The notes under the pieces are model-generated. The model was not told the DNA's origin and did no database searches. It worked only from the letters and a program-made list of their open reading frames with translations. From positions 1 to 21,366 of the IMG/VR virus record IMGVR_UViG_3300015196_000007: a stretch of 21,366 nt of DNA; one strand, 5' to 3'. Positions 21,181-21,366 of the stretch are shown one piece after another (position 1 is the first letter of the stretch; the number at the start of each line of letters is the position of its first letter). The translations under genes were made by a program, and so were the position numbers. The DNA is from a virus.

Positions 21181-21366
21181 TTAGCAGAAATGCTCACGTA
21201 GTTCTATTGCAAGATATTTTAGTAGAACTTTGCCGTACTGTTTTTTAGTGATATGAGTGCCGTCTATGTTCATCAGTTCTTCTATCGGGATTAATATTTC
21301 AGAATCATTTTCGATGTAATTAATAATTTGTTCACGCACTTCTGCTAACAGTGGGTTTTGCGGCAT
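21181..21366 (-). CDS. Hypothetical protein, probably complete or lacking only its 5' end
   Basis: An open frame of 61 codons reaches the right edge, where the last three bases encode Met (MPQNPLLAEVREQIINYIEN). It is not possible to say whether this is the true start. The product is acidic and helical (VREQIINYIENDSEIL, KKQYGKVLLKYLAIELREHF) and stops at TAA 21183-21181. No family recognised. Confidence 0.5.
   Translation of the reverse strand: MPQNPLLAEVREQIINYIENDSEILIPIEELMNIDGTHITKKQYGKVLLKYLAIELREHFC

Noticed and set aside
1-21366. CRISPR array, tRNA or rRNA genes, insertion sequence, transposase or integrase
   Set aside because: I looked for regularly spaced repeats, cloverleaf-like segments and recombinase motifs and saw none.

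Overview
The window is the late (virion) region of a contractile-tailed phage or prophage of a Bacteroidota host, read almost entirely on the minus strand (right to left). The host assignment rests on AT-rich DNA, few Shine-Dalgarno sites, several elements close to the Bacteroidota promoter (TTG/TTTG ... TAnnTTTG), and a signal peptide ending CQA-Q. The head genes are of the Mu-like type: DUF935 portal, gpF-like minor head protein, gpG-like morphogenesis protein and a gp36-like adaptor. No transposase or integrase is visible, so a transposing lifestyle cannot be claimed. Ends of the element are not in the window.

Layout in the direction of transcription. (1) 21366-19641, early/recombination-type genes: an unknown partial gene, an HNH endonuclease, an unknown 67-aa protein, a DUF1064-type PD-(D/E)XK nuclease and a stand-alone DnaA domain-IV protein with its own promoter. 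(2) 19589-17726, terminase small and large subunits. (3) 17723-17125, an exported small protein and an 81-aa Cys-rich small protein. (4) 17121-13454, adaptor, portal, gpF-like, a 48-aa protein and gpG-like. (5) 13444-9991, probable tail terminator, probable baseplate J-like protein, a 57-aa protein, a tail protein, a tail-fibre-like protein and a ribbon-helix-helix-like protein. (6) 9003-9985, an accessory cluster on the opposite strand: a small gene broken by a 38-bp tandem duplication, a 30-bp palindrome, a paralogue of the 81-aa protein, a GG-RKGAGRK basic protein and a zinc-finger-like protein. (7) 8820-6179, ClpP-like prohead protease fused to a scaffold, major capsid protein and a small virion protein. 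(8) 6169-1, a 56-aa protein, tail sheath, tail tube, tail-assembly chaperone with a -1 frameshift extension, a 604-aa virion protein, an opposite-strand moron (zinc ribbon plus membrane segments) and the start of the tape measure gene, which runs off the left edge.

Late genes are packed very tightly. Six junctions share one base in the form TAATG (14917, 13933, 12893, 11841, 11015 and, through the frameshifted frame, 3503). Following these junctions exposes real genes of 48, 57, 56 and 55 aa. The best-supported unusual feature is the programmed -1 frameshift site A AAA AAG at 3679-3673, which extends the tail chaperone by 56 residues and closes the gap before the next gene. The remaining unusual points are the position of probable baseplate/fibre genes before the protease-capsid block, the duplication-disrupted gene at 9003, and two paralogous small accessory proteins on opposite strands.
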